The notes: generated by a model not told the origin, from the sequence alone. 64,000 bases of DNA from Cololabis saira (GCF_033807715.1 NC_084606.1:33645861-33709860), one strand, 5' to 3'; shown: positions 43,758 to 56,898, counted from the first letter of the stretch. Translations and numbers: made by a program.

Positions 43758-46601
43758 ATGAGTGACAGCGAGACGCAGATCGCCGCACCACCTGCTCCAC
43801 CTGCACAGGTGGAGGACCAACCACAGCCGGAGAGGAAAACCATCGGTGGGTGTTCATTTCACCTAAGGAGTGTTAAGGCTGTCGCAGATCGACGCAGAGC
43901 CTACGGCGTAGGGTACGCGGCGACGCACACCGTACGTTGCGCGTCGCCGCGTACCCTACGGCGTAGGCTCTGCGTCGGTGTAATAAATCAGCCTTTAGTG
44001 GGAGGTTTGTAGGTCGTCGAGGTTAGAGGTTAGAAGTTAAAAGTTAAAAGTTTTTTGAAACTTCATCCTACACCCTTTCAAACAGGAAATATTTATCTAC
44101 ATATAGATTTGTCTCTTTTAATTTGCTTTGTTTTGCTTATGTTTTTTTTTCTTTTCGGTATAGCCTATACATTTTATGTATTCTGATTATCTTTTTGTTT
44201 TAACCTGTTTGAATAAATAATTAAATGAAAAATAGGTCGTCGAGGTAAGACCTAAAATCAACAGGCAGATATTACAACAAAAATGTAATGTCATCTGCCC
44301 CTTACATTGCTATGTCCAAAATATACAAATATTTAAAAATAAAGTTAAAAAAAAAAAATGACGCTCAATCCCCGTCATGGACGTCACACGTGCTGCACTA
44401 ATTTAACGTAGTTTTATGATTTATTGCCGCTTCAACCAATGAAGTAAAACCCCTTTTTTATATTGACACCAACATGGGGAAACATTTATTCTGCCAGTTC
44501 AAAGTTTGTACTACTCCTGTGTAAAAAGAAAAGTGTCTTATTTGAAATGTAAGTAAGTTGTCACCCTTCAATTCCAGTTTGGAGCATTTATTAAAGAAAA
44601 GGCTTGACCTGAGATTGCCGCAGCTGCAAATCATTGTACAGTGAGGCGAAAGCCTACTTTTGTTTAGTTTTTTCACTGCTCTGCTTTGCGGGGAAGGTTG
44701 GACTATTGCCTTGTCTTTTTAGAGAGGAAAAAGTGTGAGTCCGGGTCTCCCCCTCGTGACCCAGCACCGACCTGGTTTCAAAGTCTTATTATTGTTAATG
44801 ATTGACTGTCAGCCAGGCTGCCATTAGTCCAGACGAGATAACAGCATGTTGTTTGAATGCATGGATGCAGTTTTAATTGCGTGTTTCTCTTGCAGCCACG
44901 TTGGTTCAAGGCACAGTTAAATGGTTTAATGTGCGTAATGGATATGGCTTTATTAACAGGTACCGTTTCCTTTCACTGTAGAGTATCATTACTGCTCAAA
45001 CTCCCCCCAAGTATCCAACTTTAAACCCCATAAGCAATTGTTGCTGCTACTCCATGTTTTTTTTTGTTTGTTTTTCATGTAGGAATGACACTCAAGAAGA
45101 TGTCTTTGTTCATCAGGTAAGGTGCTGCATTTGGGGGGGGGGGGGGGGGGGGGGCGTTCTTCTAGGTCTGTGTTGAAAAAAAAAAATCGATTTTCTGACT
45201 CTAAATCGATTCTGATATAAATTCCTAAAAATCGATTTGTATATCTAAAGATCGATTTAAAAAAAAAAAAAAAATTTTTTTTTTTTTTTTTCCCCCCATC
45301 ATTACATTTTTGCCTGGTGAACTGTAGTTTTGAAAACTCCTGAACTAAATTAACTTTTCTTTAGAGAAAATGCTGGACATTTCAGCTTAAATTTCTAAAT
45401 GTTATATTAGTTCAATGAAGTTCATATTATCTATATTTACTAGAGCTTGTTTGGTTTCTCTGTTATCGGACACTGTTTGTCATGAAATACCTGAAAAATG
45501 CCGGGTGCTTCATGGCAAGCTGTCTGGTGACAGAATAAAATCAGACTGTTGCAATTTATTTCTTTTTTTGCACTTTAAATGAATATTGAAATGCCTATTT
45601 AAGTTATTTATTTCTTAGTTATTTCACAATAATTATTGTAAAATTATTATTTCAATAGTTATTTTACAGTCATATAATCCAGGCAACACTTACCCAAATC
45701 AATATCGGATCAAATGGTGATAATCGATTGTGAATCTTAAGAATCGGAATCGATTCTTGACATTTGAATCGATACCCAGCTCTAGATTCTTCATTGATTT
45801 GATGGTACATCTCTGACAATATATTTCTTGGCAGACTGCTATCAAGAAGAACAACCCTAGGAAATTTCTACGGAGTGTTGGGGATGGGGAGATTGTAGAG
45901 TTTGACGTAATCGAGGCAGCCAAGGTAAGCTTCCTGAAATATTTTGACTTGTTTCCTGAATTGTCCAAATGAGCAGTTGTGGAAAGTGTTTAATCTCCTG
46001 GCGGTGTCCCGCAGGGCTCTGAAGCTGCAAACGTGACCGGTCCAGGTGGGATTCCAGTAAAAGGCAGCCGCTACGCCCCTAACAAACGGCGTTTCCGTAG
46101 GCGATTCTTTCCTCGTCCCGGTGACCCGACCAAGCCAGCTGAGGGCCAAGCCCCTGTTTCTGAGGCAGACAGACCGGTAGACGGTACCGCAGAGGCGCCT
46201 CAGCAGCGACGCCGCAGGCCCCGAAAGCCACGGCAGATTCCTCAAAACGTAAGCACACGAAATTTTGACTGCTGCATGGAAGCTGCTCTGAAAATTGAGT
46301 TGTAAATGGATGCGCTGGCTTTTTTTTTTTTCCAGGGAGAAGCAGAGCAGAAAGACGGAGTTGCAGAAGGTGAATGGTCGGGTCAGCAACCAGTACGGCG
46401 CAGATTCTGGCGACCATATCGCAGGTATTTCAACATTATTGGCTAAAACCTGAGAACTTCTAAGCATTTGAACTTCATCGTAAGCTAAATAAAAAATCTC
46501 CCATCAATTCAGACCGTTCCGCCCTCGTCCAGCTCCTGAGCAGCCTGCAGATGCCCAGAAGGCCCCTGGTCCAGAGGAGGGCCAGGAGCCGGCTGAGGTG
46601 A

Positions 46602-46633
<32 letters not shown>

Positions 46634-47771
46634 GAGCAGCAGCAGCAGCAGCAGCAGGAGGAGCAGGCGGAGGCCCCTGAGGGCCCCCAGATAAACGGAG
46701 GGGCCACAGACGGCCAAGGACAGAAACAGCGCCGCCCGGTCAGACGGCGCAGGCAGAGAAACTCTGACTCTTCTACCTCAAAAACCAGTCAGGTATTGAG
46801 CTGGCAAACCACACCGGCCTTTTTAACCTCCCAAATCATTAAAGTACCGTATTGGCCCGAATATAAGACGGGGTTTTTTGCATTGAAATAAGACTGAAAA
46901 ATTGGGGGTCGTCTTACATTCGGGGTCTAGACGTTATACCCATTCACAACGCTAGATAGCGCCAGATATCTTTAAAGCGAATGCCGAACTTAACTCCCCA
47001 GGCCAAAGCAAACCCCTGTCACGAAGAAGAAAAATAAAAATAGCAGTAGCATGAAGAAGAAAAATAAAAAATAGCGGTAAGAAAGAAGAAAATAACAGAA
47101 AATGGAGAAAAGTGGGTCGAAGAAGTTATGATGCAAACTTTAAGATCATGATTTGAATGAGGCAAAATAACATGCTTTTTCTCTCAAATATATTGTTATT
47201 TGTTTCAGATGTACTGTAATTTCTGTATAAAAATTTTATTTGGTAAAGTATTTTTTTCAAACTTGAGTCTTGAAAAAGAGGGTCGTCTTACAATCAGGGT
47301 CGTCTTATATTCGGGTCAATACGGTAGTTTAAGAAATTAAACCTCTCTGCTTTGCCAGTGGATACTCGCTATTAATGTATAAATATTTTTTCTCATCAAG
47401 AATGACACTGAAAAGTCTGCATCAGAGCCCGGCACCCCACCTCAGGCATCGAAACCAGAAGAGCTGGGATCCACTTCAAAATCACCGAAGACCTCTCCGA
47501 CATCCCCTCCAGAAATGACATCCCCTCCCGAAATGCCCAAATCTCCGAGATCTCCTCCTGAAATGCCAAAATCCCCGACATCCCCTCCCGAAATGCCAAA
47601 ATCCCCGACATCCCCTCCCAAAATGCCAAAATCCCCGACACCCCCTCCTGAAATGCCCAAATCCCCTGAGGTAAGGTGTTGAAACTGTACTTTGTCCGGA
47701 GGTTGTGCACATCAACAGTTTCCTTCCCCCAACAGGCAGAAGCCCCCACAGTGCAGACGGCGTCAGAGTAA
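43758..47771 (+). CDS. ybx2: Y-box-binding protein 2
   Basis: Cold-shock-domain mRNA-binding protein; the vertebrate YBX2/MSY2/FRGY2 type packages and stabilises germ-cell mRNA. Exons: 43758-43845, 44896-44959, 45083-45116, 45835-45924, 46015-46248, 46336-46424, 46513-46792, 47401-47670 and 47736-47771; 1185 nt, 394 residues. The CSD is complete, with RNP-like [12 protein letters not shown] and [20 protein letters not shown]. It is followed by [17 protein letters not shown] and Arg-rich basic/acidic islands. [10 protein letters not shown] and RRPFRPRP-type blocks resemble YBX2 more than YBX1 (GSKYAADR), and the neighbourhood fits. Exon 7 carries a Gln tract (nine and seven CAG codons split by two Glu). 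Exon 8 encodes tandem SPPEMPKSP repeats that I do not know from mammals. A 22-G run follows the exon 3 donor. Confidence 0.92.
43873..43997. mobile_element. CpG-rich palindromic MITE in ybx2 intron 1
   Basis: GCAGAGCCTACGGCGTAGGG and its complement form a near-perfect hairpin around CACACCGTACGTTGCG. Ends TAAGGCTG and CAGCCTTTA match the family at 24327 and 24932. It starts 28 bp after the first ybx2 donor. Confidence 0.8.
44024..44232 (+). mobile_element. Short retroposon with 14-bp target duplication
   Basis: TAGGTCGTCGAGGT occurs at 44010-44023 and 44233-44246. Between them, a sequence ends in an A-rich tail (GAATAAATAATTAAATGAAA). Target duplication plus A-tail indicate LINE-type retroposition of a 3' end fragment. 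Confidence 0.75.
45133..45154 (+). repeat. Poly(G) run, 22 bases
   Basis: 22 consecutive G on the transcribed-sense strand of ybx2 intron 3, beginning 17 bases after the exon. Confidence 0.9.
45163..45784. mobile_element. hAT-like element in ybx2 intron 3 (TAGGTCTG ends)
   Basis: TAGGTCTGTGTTGA at the left and TCGATACCCAGCTCTA at the right are degenerate inverted ends of the TAGGGCTG family. AATCGATT motifs recur near both ends. Flanks CGTTCTTC and GATTCTTC match at 6 of 8. It ends 50 bp before exon 4. Confidence 0.7.
46847..47324. mobile_element. TA-flanked MITE (CCGTATTGGCCCGAAT ends) in ybx2 intron 7
   Basis: CCGTATTGGCCCGAATATAA and TTATATTCGGGTCAATACGG are inverted; TA at 46845-46846 and 47325-47326. 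The motif GGGTCGTCTTA recurs. It resembles the 33209 element in end sequence. Confidence 0.85.
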
Positions 47772-48710
47772 CTTCCAGGGGGACGGTGGCCCGGCCCTGG
47801 GGAAGAGGTGGGACTCCACGTTATGGCTGAGCAAACCCTGGCTTTGCAACCTTGTGATGGACAATATTGGGCCGTTTAAGTAAATATGTTTAAGGTGGAC
47901 TGATTTATTTGAATGGATGGAAAGCATTTTTACATGGTCTTTAATGATGTTGTGTTTGGACACCTTTTGTCAATTACAGGAAACGTGTGTTTTTGTTTTT
48001 TTTTCCTTTTGCTCACACTTTCAAACAAGGATTTCAGACTAATATAACGCTTATTTTTAGGACTGGAGTTGTCTTGTCTTTTTTCTTCACTGTCTTTTTC
48101 AATCCTTGCTGCCACCTTGGCTTTTATTTTTTGTTTCATAGGTTTCCAAGGGTTGGAGGACTGAGCTTATTTCAGAACACATGCACTGCACTCCCCAGTC
48201 CTCCAACCCACCTAGTCTTGCTGTCAACCCTCTGACCGTCTCCCCCCCCAATCTCGTCTTGTGGCGTTCTGTGTTGATGCTGACATTTTGGAGGGGCACA
48301 GGGCGTGGAAAAAAAGGGATACTGTTGGGTGCATGTTTAGAAGTTAGAAAAACGCCTTAAAAAATAAGGGAAAGAATGGACGATCTGCTTGGTAACCCAG
48401 TGATACCAACCCCTCTTTAAAGAACTTTTTCTTTGATTGACCAGATGGGGTACATCAGGTAGTTTAGAGGAACCAGCCTTGTATTTTATTTAACCTTTTT
48501 TAATTTCTTTGAAAACCCCAAGCAGGTGCAGCCGGTGGTGCATGTTCTGTTACCACTTGAATCAATTCTTGATATGTACCAATCTCCTCAGCTGAGGATG
48601 GATTGATGGGGGAAAAGCTTTTATTTCCTGAGTTTTTTTGTTTAGAGGGGATTATGTGCAATGTCAGTACCTACATATTAATTAATAAATCATGTTTGCA
48701 AATCTGATTT
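47772..48710 (+). other. ybx2: ybx2 3' UTR
   Basis: Non-coding, ending with AATAAA at 48684-48689. Nothing else recognised. Confidence 0.6.
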
Positions 48711-50668
48711 TTGTTTGGGCTTTTTTTTTTCTCCTTCCACACAGATCACCTTTTTTAGAAGATATTGAAAAATTGAATTGGCATTTGTAGGGTCATGGAA
48801 GGAAACAAAAGGCCTTTGGTTTTTTTTTTTTTCCCACCAGAATTATTTACATTTTATATAATCCCAGCATCAAATTACAGGTCCTCTGAACATTTGGTAC
48901 AAATCTTCAGAAGAGTGATATGCACCTTTAAGAACAGACTGCAAACATCACACAAGACAGAGGTAAAGACGATACAAACTGGATACTTGGGTGATTTATA
49001 AAATGAATCTACAATATCTACTCACCTCAGCAGACTAGGCTTTAGCTTATAAAACCAAACACTGGAGTGCATAAACTGAAATTTTAGACCCTCATACCTT
49101 GACATCAAAGACCAGTAACTATATACATGTGATGTATCCAGTACTCGAGTTGTAAAAAAAAAAAAAATCAAGGGGGATGGTGGATTTTCTCATATGGGGA
49201 CAGATAATTTGTGCTGATTAAAAATAATATATTACAAATGGCTCTGACAAACACCTGCAGAAATACTGCAGGAATGACATAGCAGCAGTTAAATGCAGCC
49301 TTCTGTAAGCTTTAAATATCCACTGGGCTTACATCAAATACATCACAACAATAAACAGTTTTCTGAACTTATCAATATGATTCTGTCCTTCACAGGATAA
49401 GTACCGGTAAAATGGATCACTGCAAAAACTCAATCTTAATAATTGTCCTATTTCTAGTTAAAATGTCTCATTAGTAAAAGAAATCTCATTACACTTAACA
49501 CAAGACTCATCACTGGAAACAATTTTCACCTTTTTCAAGTAGATTTTCACCCTAAACTTAGTAGAAAAATCTGTCAGTGGAACAAGATTTTTTTACTTTT
49601 TTACTTGTAATGAGAATATAAATCTTGTTCCACTGGCAGATTTTCCTACTTATTTCAAGTGAAAATTTACTTGAAACAGGTGAAAATTGTCAAGTTATTT
49701 TTCTGGTGTTTTTCTGGTGATGACTCTAAATGTTGAAATAGCAGTAAAACCACATTAATTGATGAAATGACATAAGGGATGGAAAGGGGGGGATGATTTT
49801 GACAGTCATTATTTCATCCCCCCCCTCAACTCGAGTACTGGATGTATCAAAGGTGTTGCTTTTAAAAGTAGCACTTTTGCAGGTTGAGCCACTAGGTTCT
49901 TAAAAGTCTTAAGTACATGGGGACATGCAGGACTACTAGTCCTGTCTTTTGTAGAAACTTGCAGGATGCTTCTACAAATCCCCTCCAAAATGGGTGGTTT
50001 TGAGATGTGCCTAAACCCAAGAATTTAAGTGAAATGTGTACCTTTTTAATTTGCCATCTGAATCTAATCTAGAAGCTCATTAGACAAGATATAATTTAAG
50101 TACATCGACATTAATGCATTTCATTCATAACACAGGCTTTTAGAGGCCAAGACAGTTGAGACTTAGCCCTGTAGCATCATCTTAAAACTGCTTCTAACAT
50201 TCTTAAGTGTTCCCATCTTAAATGGCAAGTTGCATCAACTTCCTGCAGTTTTACATCTACACCTGGAAAGCTTTGGTTGTCTTGGTTTATAAAGTGCAGG
50301 AATTCCAGAGTCTTTCCACTTTTGTCAATACTGCAACCGAACAGCAGGGAGTACCAATCCCATCACGCTGGCAGTCAATGCCTCAAGTCCACATGGTTCC
50401 TCGGAAGTACAGCAGATGGTTTCTAATAGTTTTTCAGGTCATGTTGGACTTTTTTTTTTTTTTTTTTCTTACAATCTTTTACCGCGGTAGTGCCAGCCAA
50501 GGATGGTTCAAAATGTCAATATTGTCACACACCTAACACTGCGTTGGCACCACAATTTATATGAATGCAATCATACATGTCAGAAAAATAACAGCATTTG
50601 GAGTAGCGCCCAATTTTAAGGCTCATCTCAAGTTGTATCAGTTCAAGCTTCGTTTGAAATGGACCCCC
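48711..50668. other. ybx2-slc2a4 convergent interval
   Basis: Contains the hAT-type element at 49139-49840 and probably the slc2a4 3' UTR at its right end. No exon was seen. The open frame at 50222-50536 has no recognised motif. Confidence 0.5.
49139..49840. mobile_element. hAT-type element (CAGTACTCGAG family), copy 3
   Basis: CAGTACTCGAGTTG to CAACTCGAGTACTG with an exact 8-bp duplication GATGTATC at 49131-49138 and 49841-49848. This identifies the family as hAT. The interior includes the CACTGCAAAAACTC left end and the central palindrome. Confidence 0.93.
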
Positions 50669-51598
50669 TCAGTTGACGTTTTCCTCCCCCAAGTAGTCCA
50701 ACTCTGTGCTGGGCTTGTCCAAATCCATGTCCATGTCCATATCCAAATCCATCCCCCCTGCTAACTGCTGGTTGAAACTGGCTGAGATCTGGTCAAAGGT
50801 CTTGCCTCGGGTCTCGGGCACCCGGAAGAATGTGAAGATGAGGAAGAAGAGAAGGATTCCTGCAAAGATCAGGAAGACGTACGGGCCACAAAGGTCCTGG
50901 GGGAAGAATGGGATGAAGGTTAGATTACGATGAAGGGATTTGAGGCGATTGACAATGGAATATATCGAAAGTACTCACTGCAACATATTGGAAGCCAAAG
51001 CCAATGATGAAGTTGGCAGTCCAGTTGGAAAACCCTGCCACGGCCATAGCAGCCGGCCTCGGACCTTGAGAGAACAACTCTGCTACAAAGAACCAAGGGA
51101 TGGGACCTGGACCGACCTCAAAGAAACCCACAAAGCCAAAAATAGCCAGCATACTGATGTAGCTCATCCAGGGAACGCTGTCCTGTGAAGCAGAAGGAAA
51201 AGCAGAGTCAGAGAATAGTTGAAACTGGTAGTTGACACTCGGTGGTTTGAGTAACTCACCAGTAAAGCTAGAGCTACGGTCATGACGATGGCACATATGC
51301 ACATTCCTCCCAGTCCCAACATGTGGAGCGTCCGTCGACCCATCCTCTCCACAAGGAAAAGCTGTTCACGCGAGGAAAACAGAGCAACAGAGACTGGTTT
51401 CCTCTTTGGCCAGATGTAACAAAAATGTATGTATTCAAGTTTAAATATCTGATTTGGTAGTGAAATCTGATTCAGAACTGAAGGTTTGTGTGCACGCACG
51501 TAGATTTTTAAAGGCCAAACTTGAACTTGAGGTTGAAAAAGTGTTCACCAACAGTTATGTTTACTGTCGTCACAGTCCAGCATTTGAGCTAGTTATAT

Positions 51599-51659
<61 letters not shown>

Positions 51660-54600
51660 GTATACATACAGAGGTGGGTAGTAACAAGTTACATTTACTC
51701 TGTTACATTTACTTGAGTAAGTTTTGGGAAATTTTGTACTTTTAGGAGTAGTTTTGAATCACCATACTTTTTACTTTTATTTGAGTAGATTTGTGTAGAA
51801 GAAACTGTTCCTCTTACTCCGCTACATTAGGCTACGTTGAGCTGTTACTTTTCTTTTATCCCTTTTATCCACGTACGCGTCAATCTTATGACATCACTGG
51901 GTGATTCTTTGGGAAAAATGTTTGTTTTTGCATGTTTTGTCACATTTACACAGACTCAAACACACACAGAGTTTCTATGAGTTCATGTTTGTTCTAGTTC
52001 TGCCTGGTTAAAAAAGAAAAGTATAAAGGCTTGAAATTTTGTGCTACTTGTGCTTAATTTATTTTTTTATTCTGTTATTTTATTTATTTTATTATTTATT
52101 GAAGTACTTGAATTTACTTTAACCTTATTTTAATTTAAGCTATTTTTTATTTTTTATTAATTTTAATTTAGCGCCTAAATGCACATTGTAGACACACTTG
52201 CAGATATAGGAGCCCTATCTGCTCGGTGAGTGTTTAGTTCACAGATTTATGTCACATGGAAGTAACAGAGTTTATGGAGTCCCGCTGCTAGTTCTCGTTC
52301 TTAGGACTAGCTTAGGGAGGTCTAGGTGTGTTTATTTGTTCCCTGTTCTCAGGGTTTTTGTTTTGGGGTACTGGGGTGGGGGATCCTACAGATTTGCTTT
52401 TATTTATATTTTTGTTTGCACGTTTGTAACACTACGTCCTTCTACAAAGCAGTGTTTTTTCCTACCATATACTTACAAATTTGTTTATGGCTAATACTAC
52501 AAAAAAAGGGGTATCTTGTCTGAGATTTGTCTCTTGGAATGTTAAAGGGATCAATGGCCCAGTAAAAAGGGGTAGAGAATTTTCTCACTTAAAACGTCTT
52601 AAAAGAAAAATTGCTTTTTTACAGGAGACGCATTTGATCGCTAAGGATCACCATAGGTTAAAGGCTTCATGGGTTGGCCAAAGTTTTCACTCCAATTATA
52701 GTAGCAAAGCAAGGGGTACAGCGATTTTGATACATAAAAAAATACAGTTTTACCCAACAAACGTCATAGCTGACCACCAAGGCCGGTTTGTTATAGTCTC
52801 AGGCTCCCTTATTAATGTACCTGTTGTTCTAGTTAATCTCTATGCACCCAATTGGGATGATGAGGCATTTATTAGGAAAGTAACCTCACTTTTACCGGAC
52901 TTAACTTCCCACCACTTAATCTTAGGAGGCGACCTTAACTGTACTATAAACCCTTTGCTAGACAAATCCTGCCCACGGCAGGTCTCCCCTTCTAAAGTTG
53001 CCAAAGCAATTTCAACGTTTATGGATCAAATAGGAGGTTTGGATCCCTGGCGCTTTCTCTATCCTGATAAAAAAACTATTTTCTTTTTACTCTCAGGTCC
53101 ATAAAACATTCTCAAGAATTGATTACTTTTACATTGATAATTATTTTCTTCCTGTTGTCGATAACATAGAATACTCAACGATAGTGGTATCTGATCATGC
53201 TCCAGTGCTACTCGACCTTTCGTTTACACTTTTACAAAAGACACGCCCTCCATGGAGGCTGAATTGTACATTGCTAAACGATGATGACTTTTGCCAAACA
53301 ATCTCCAAAGTAATCGATGATTTTCTTGTTACCAACAAGTCTAATCTCATATCCCCATCTTTACTGTGGGAGACATTAAAGGTGGTAGTCCGAGGAGAGA
53401 TTATATCTTATTCTGCAAGACTGAATAAACTCAAAAAACAAAAACAGGATCAACTCATGGAAAGCATAACAGAATTGGACAGAAAATTATCTTATCTTGG
53501 ACAGAAAATTATATATCTCCATCCCCTGAATTAGACAAAGAGAGACAAAACCTTCAAATGGACTATAACTTGCTGTCAACGCAAGAAACTGAAAAATTAC
53601 TCTTACGTTCACGTGGATTTCTGTACGAGCACGGTGAGAAGGCAGGACGCCATCTGTCACGCCTAATAAAAAGCCAATCAGTATCCCAGCAAATTAAACA
53701 GATTAGAACTCCTTCAGGTGAACTTACAGTAGTGCCATCCGTCATAAATGAAACCTTTAAAACATTTTATTCTGAACTATATACTTCACAATCCCCAACT
53801 GACAAAACAAACATGATGAGCTTCCTGGATAACCTAAATTTCCCACCCATTTCTTCTACTCAGAAGAGCGAAATGGATCGACCCTTAGAATTTCGTGAAT
53901 TAGCAAACTCAGTTAAACTAATGCAAAGTGGCAGGGCCCCTGGCCCAGACGGTTACCCTATAGAGTTTTTTTTTAAATTTGCTGATAAATGAATCCCTCT
54001 CCTCTTAGACATGTTCAATGACTCTCTGGACCGGGATGCTCTGCCTCAAACTCTCACCGAGGCATCTATAACCTTATTATTAAAGCCGGGTAAAGAAGAT
54101 TCTGATTGTAGCTCTTACCGTCCTATCTCCCTCTTAAATGCCGATTATAAGATTTTAGCTAAGGCACTGGCCTTACGACTTGAATCAATTATGCCGAGCA
54201 TCATTTCACCCGACCAAACCGGGTTTATGAAAAACCGACACTCTTTTTCCAATGTCCGCCGCCTCCTCGACCTTCTTTTTTCTCCCGCATCCAGGGAGAC
54301 ACCAGAAGTGGTGGTCTCCCTGGATGCGGAGAAGGCTTTCGATCGGGTGGAGTGGAGTTATCTGTTGGAGGTCTTGGGGAGGTTCTGCATTGGGTCTAAG
54401 TATATATCCTGGATCTCACTTTTATACTCTTCCCCTAAAGCGTCCGTAAGCACTAATGGGATGAAATCCCAATATTTCACACTCAACAGAGGAACCCGCC
54501 AAGGGTGCCCTCTGAGTCCACTATTGTTTGCTGTGGCAATCGAACCTTTATCTATCGCACTTAAATCGGCCAATTTTAGTAAAGGAATCCACAGATTTGG

Positions 54601-56898
54601 TTTGGAACATACACTTTCCTTGTATGCGGACGATTTACTATGGTTTATTTCTGATCCAGTAACCACCATCCCCAAGATAATTGAATTGCTTAACAACTTT
54701 GGAGCATTTTCCGGTTATAAGTTGAACTTCTCAAAAAGCGAATGTTTTCCTGTAAATAACTTAGCCCTTGAGATCCCCGATGTGTCTTTCCCATTTAAAG
54801 TGTCTAAAAGCAGCTTCAAATATTTAGGTGTGCATATCTGCCGCAAGATGTCAGATCTTTACAAGAACAACTTATCACCCCTAATCGACAAGCTTAAATC
54901 AGATCTGGAAAGATGGTGTAATTTGCATATAACTATAGCAGGCAGGGTAAATTGCATCAAAATGAACGTGCTTCCACGTTTTTTGTATCTTTTCCAATGC
55001 TTGCCGATCTTTTTATCCAATTCCTTTTTTCGTGCTATAAATAAGCAAATTTCATCTTTTATATGGAAAGGCAAGACCGCCAGGATAAGGAGAGAGTTTT
55101 TACAAAGGCATAAGTCCGTTGGTGGTTTGTCACTCCCTGACCTAAGACTCTACTATTGGGCAGCTAACATAAGCAAAGTGACTCTCTGGATTCGTGAACC
55201 TGAATTAATCTGGTGTAAACTAGAAGCTAAATCCTTTTCTACATCACTCCTAGCTCTACTTACATCAAAATTGCCCTTTCAATCATCCCAATATACATGT
55301 AACCCAATTGTTGTCTCCACCCTTAAAATTTGGTTCCAATTTAGATGTACTTTTGGACTCAAAGGATTGTCTAATCACAGCCCCATACATAATAATCATC
55401 TCTTCCTCCCTCCCAACATTGATCATGCATTTTCCCTATGGCAGCGCTCAGGCCTTGCAAGGCTAAGTGATCTATATATTAACAATGTCTTCGCTAGCTT
55501 CAGCGAATTATGTGAAAAATTTAACCTTCCCAAATCTCACCTATTCCGATACTTCCAGGTTCGTAACTTTGTTAAATCCAATAGTACCTGTTTCCCCAAT
55601 ATCCCTCCTAACTCAGTAATTGAATCAATTTTGGAAATTCCCACAAATCAGAAAGGCCTTATCTCAAAAATGTACACCTTAATATCCCATCTCAAAGAGA
55701 CATCTCTTGATAAAATCAAGAAAGACTGGGAACAAGAACTTGGCAGGGTTATCGATGACGGTGACTGGGACTCAGCATTAATTCGTGTAAATAACAGCAC
55801 ATCTTGCTCCAGGCTTAATCTGATACAATTTAAGGTTGTCCATCGTATTTATTTTACCAATTCCAAACTTTCCAAAATTTATCCCAATGTCGCAGACACA
55901 TGCAATAGGTGTCACTTGTCACCAGCAAACATGACCCACATGTTTTGGTTGTGTCCCCGTCTGCAAGTTTACTGGACGGCTGTTTTTAAACATCTTGCAG
56001 AGGCACTAAATATGGAATTGACACCTTGTCCAGAACTGGCTATTTTTGGAGTATTATCAGACCAAACAATTAGGAAAAAGTTTAAGGATAGTATCGCCTT
56101 TGCTTCTTTATTAGCACGTAGAAGAATTTTGTTGGAATGGAAGGCACCAGTTGCCCCCAAAGCTTCCGTGTGGCTTAAGGACCTCATGCTGTACTTAGAT
56201 CTGGAGAAAATTAAATACGATCTGAGGGGGACACCTGGAAAATTTGATTCGGTTTGGGGCTGCATGATTAGTTACATAGCTAAATTGAAGACACTACAGG
56301 ACAAGTGAAAAGTTCACTTCTGACAACTGACTTCTGAATTTCCTTTCCCTCCTTATTTCATCTCAACCCACTGAAAATATTACTTCGCAGTTTTGTGGTG
56401 TTTTTTATTTTTTTTATTTTATTTTATTTGTATTACTCTCTCTTAATTGTCTAGGTACTTTTATATTTGCATGTCTGTTTACGGTAAGAAGGAAGGATGT
56501 GTGTTATTACTGATCTGTGACAAATTTTGTAGGATTGGGGAGGGCTGGGAAAGGGGTTGTTGTTTTTGGAAAAAAAGAAAAAATCCTTATTTTTCATTGT
56601 ATGTACTTTTACCTGTCAAATGAATAAAAACATTATTAAAAAAAAAAAAAAAAAATTTAATTTATTTAATTATTTTCTTGATTTAATTTGCCTGAAGATG
56701 ATTATTTTGTACTTTTGTCTGTTTGAATGGTTGTGTTAAAAAAATAAATCAGACGTTACTCAACAGTTACTCAGTACTTGAGTAGTTTTTTCACCAAGTA
56801 CTCTTGTACTTGAGTCATATTATTCTGAAGTAACAGTACTTTTACTTGAGTACAAATTTTGGCTACTCTACCCACCTCTGTATATATGTATATATGTA

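Larger units (their letters stand above)
51669..56880. mobile_element. hAT-like element (CAGAGGTGGGTAGTAAC ends) split by a LINE
   Basis: CAGAGGTGGGTAGTAAC and GCTACTCTACCCACCTCTG are inverted ends. Flanks TATACATA and TATATATG match only roughly because the site is a TA repeat. Without the LINE (52171-56655) it is about 0.7 kb and has no coding region. Confidence 0.8.

Noticed and set aside
46475..46717. Leucine-rich frames opposite ybx2 exon 7
   Set aside because: They are the antisense of the CAG tract (CTG codons).
51669..56880. LTR retrotransposon or endogenous retrovirus
   Set aside because: No long terminal repeats, gag, protease or integrase; the reverse transcriptase is preceded by an APE-type endonuclease and followed by poly(A), so it is a LINE.
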